Shown in pieces: positions 63,013 through 64,000 of a stretch of 64,000 nucleotides of DNA. Each line of letters opens with the position of its first letter. The stretch's first letter is position 1. Source of the stretch: Streptomyces griseicoloratus (GTDB taxonomy: Bacteria > Actinomycetota > Actinomycetes > Streptomycetales > Streptomycetaceae); contig NZ_JACVQF010000025.1 of assembly GCF_014534645.1 (NCBI RefSeq), positions 1 to 64,000 on the forward strand, in the 5' to 3' direction. The notes beneath the pieces were generated by a model that saw only the letters and a program-made list of their open reading frames with translations, was not told where the DNA came from and ran no database searches. Made by a program: the position numbers and the translations under genes.

Positions 63013-64000
63013 TCAGACCGTCCGGAACGCCAGCACCACGTTGTGCCCGCCGAACCCGAACGAGTCGTTCAGCGCGGCGATCCGGCCCTCGACCGGCAGC
63101 TTCCTGGCCTCCCCGCGCACGATGTCCGCGTTGGCCTCCGCCTCGGGGTCGAGGTTCTCGACGTTGATGGTCGGCGGCGCCACCCGGTGGTACAGGGCGA
63201 GGACGGTCGCGACGGACTCCACGCCGCCCGCGCCACCGAGGAGGTGACCGGTCATCGACTTGGTGCCGGAGACCGCCATGTGGTCGGTGTCGTCGCCGAA
63301 GACCTTGCGCAGCGCCTTCAGCTCGGCGATGTCACCGGCCGGCGTCGAGGTGGCGTGCGCGTTGACGTACACGACCTCGGCCGGGTCCAGGTCGGTGCGG
63401 TCCAGCAGGTTCTGCAGGGCGTGCGAGATGCCGCGGCCCTCCGGCTCCGGCTGCACGATGTCGTGGCTGTCGGCCGAGACGCCCTGGCCGACCGCCTCCG
63501 CGTAGACACGGGCACCGCGCCGCTCGGCGTGCTCGGCGGACTCCAGGACCAGGACGCCGGCGCCCTCACCGAGGACGAAGCCGTCGCGGGCGGTGTCGAA
63601 GGGACGCGAGGCGCCCTGCGGGTCGTCGTTGTTCTTGGACATCGCCATCATGTTGCCGAACGCGGCGATGGGCAGCGGGTGGATCGCCGCCTCCGTACCA
63701 CCGGCGACGACGACGTCGGCGCGGCCGGTGCGGATCATCTCGATGGCGTAGCCGATGGCCTCCGCGCCCGAAGCGCAGGCGGAGACCGGGGTGTGCACGC
63801 CCGCACGGGCGTTCACGGCCAGACCCACGTTGGCGGACGGGCCGTTGGGCATCAGCATCGGCACGGTGTGCGGGGAGACGCGGCGGACGCCCTTCTCCTT
63901 CAGCACGTCGTACTGGTCCAGCAGGGTCGTCACGCCGCCGATGCCGGAGGCGATGACCGCACCGAGCCGGTCGGGGTCGACGGTGCCGTCCTCGCCGGCC
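63013..64000 (-). CDS. fabF: Beta-ketoacyl-ACP synthase II (FabF), 5' part beyond window
   Basis: About 329 C-terminal residues; the reading frame stays open to the right edge with normal KAS II sequence. Nucleophile Cys in VSACASGAEAIG, and His residues in NAHATSTPAGD and KSMTGHLLGGAGG, complete the Cys-His-His set. FabF elongates acyl chains in type II fatty-acid synthesis. Its usual partners fabD, fabH and acpP would lie to the right, outside the window. Confidence 0.95.
   Translation of the reverse strand, partial: AGEDGTVDPDRLGAVIASGIGGVTTLLDQYDVLKEKGVRRVSPHTVPMLMPNGPSANVGLAVNARAGVHTPVSACASGAEAIGYAIEMIRTGRADVVVAGGTEAAIHPLPIAAFGNMMAMSKNNDDPQGASRPFDTARDGFVLGEGAGVLVLESAEHAERRGARVYAEAVGQGVSADSHDIVQPEPEGRGISHALQNLLDRTDLDPAEVVYVNAHATSTPAGDIAELKALRKVFGDDTDHMAVSGTKSMTGHLLGGAGGVESVATVLALYHRVAPPTINVENLDPEAEANADIVRGEARKLPVEGRIAALNDSFGFGGHNVVLAFRTV

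Overview
The window is chromosomal DNA from a Streptomyces or a very close actinomycete. It is very GC-rich with strong third-position GC bias, many ATGA/GTGA stop-start overlaps, frequent GTG and TTG starts, and no insertion sequence, phage or CRISPR signature. From memory, the gene content (fabF, a DUF3145 gene, an SCO2400-family gene, matB, mbl) follows the S. coelicolor region running roughly from SCO2390 to SCO2451, in reverse.

Layout. 1-330: a tRNA-Asn cut by the window edge and a CAU-anticodon tRNA. 0.3-3.5 kb: a three-gene unit of membrane proteins, two of which share a TFAIGDHA motif, plus a 54-aa hydrophilic peptide with an internal duplication. 3.6-8.4 kb: regulators of partner-switching type (STAS-ANTAR, STAS, MEDS-HATPase), a GAF histidine kinase with a degraded ATPase domain, and mbl. 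8.5-16.8 kb: a four-gene overlapping operon matching the vWA-MoxR-VMAP conflict-system layout (trypsin-co-occurring protein, trypsin-VMAP protein, MoxR ATPase, and a 1564-aa multidomain protein). 17-20.7 kb: a large secreted subtilase and a 19-aa hydrophobic peptide sharing one terminator. 20.9-23.7 kb: malonyl-CoA synthetase coupled to a carboxyltransferase. 23.7-26.5 kb: a MerR-PP2C fusion divergent from an ATP-grasp gene, and a hypothetical gene.

26.6-56.5 kb is mainly a pentose/galactose catabolic region: an IclR regulator with a lactonase; a CUT1 sugar ABC transporter with two arabinan/arabinofuranose hydrolases; a GH35 protein that appears catalytically dead; a second arabinanase; a secreted aldose epimerase; a chvE-mmsA-mmsB transporter; and a dehydrogenase-dehydratase pair. 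Into it is set a cassette of three MAB_1171c-type membrane proteins, an ImmA/IrrE-like metallopeptidase and a FAD oxidoreductase (28.7-34.4 kb). Five promoters in the sugar region carry paired TTCGN-N4-NNGNN dyads whose starts lie exactly 19 bp apart. I infer one IclR regulon binding as a dimer of dimers.

56.7-64 kb is housekeeping or small accessory genes: an SCO2400-family zinc-ribbon membrane protein, a MarR/oxidoreductase divergent pair with two perfect palindromes, an Ohr/OsmC peroxidase, EI24 and LysE membrane proteins, an SGNH lipoprotein, DUF3145, and the 3' part of fabF running off the right edge.
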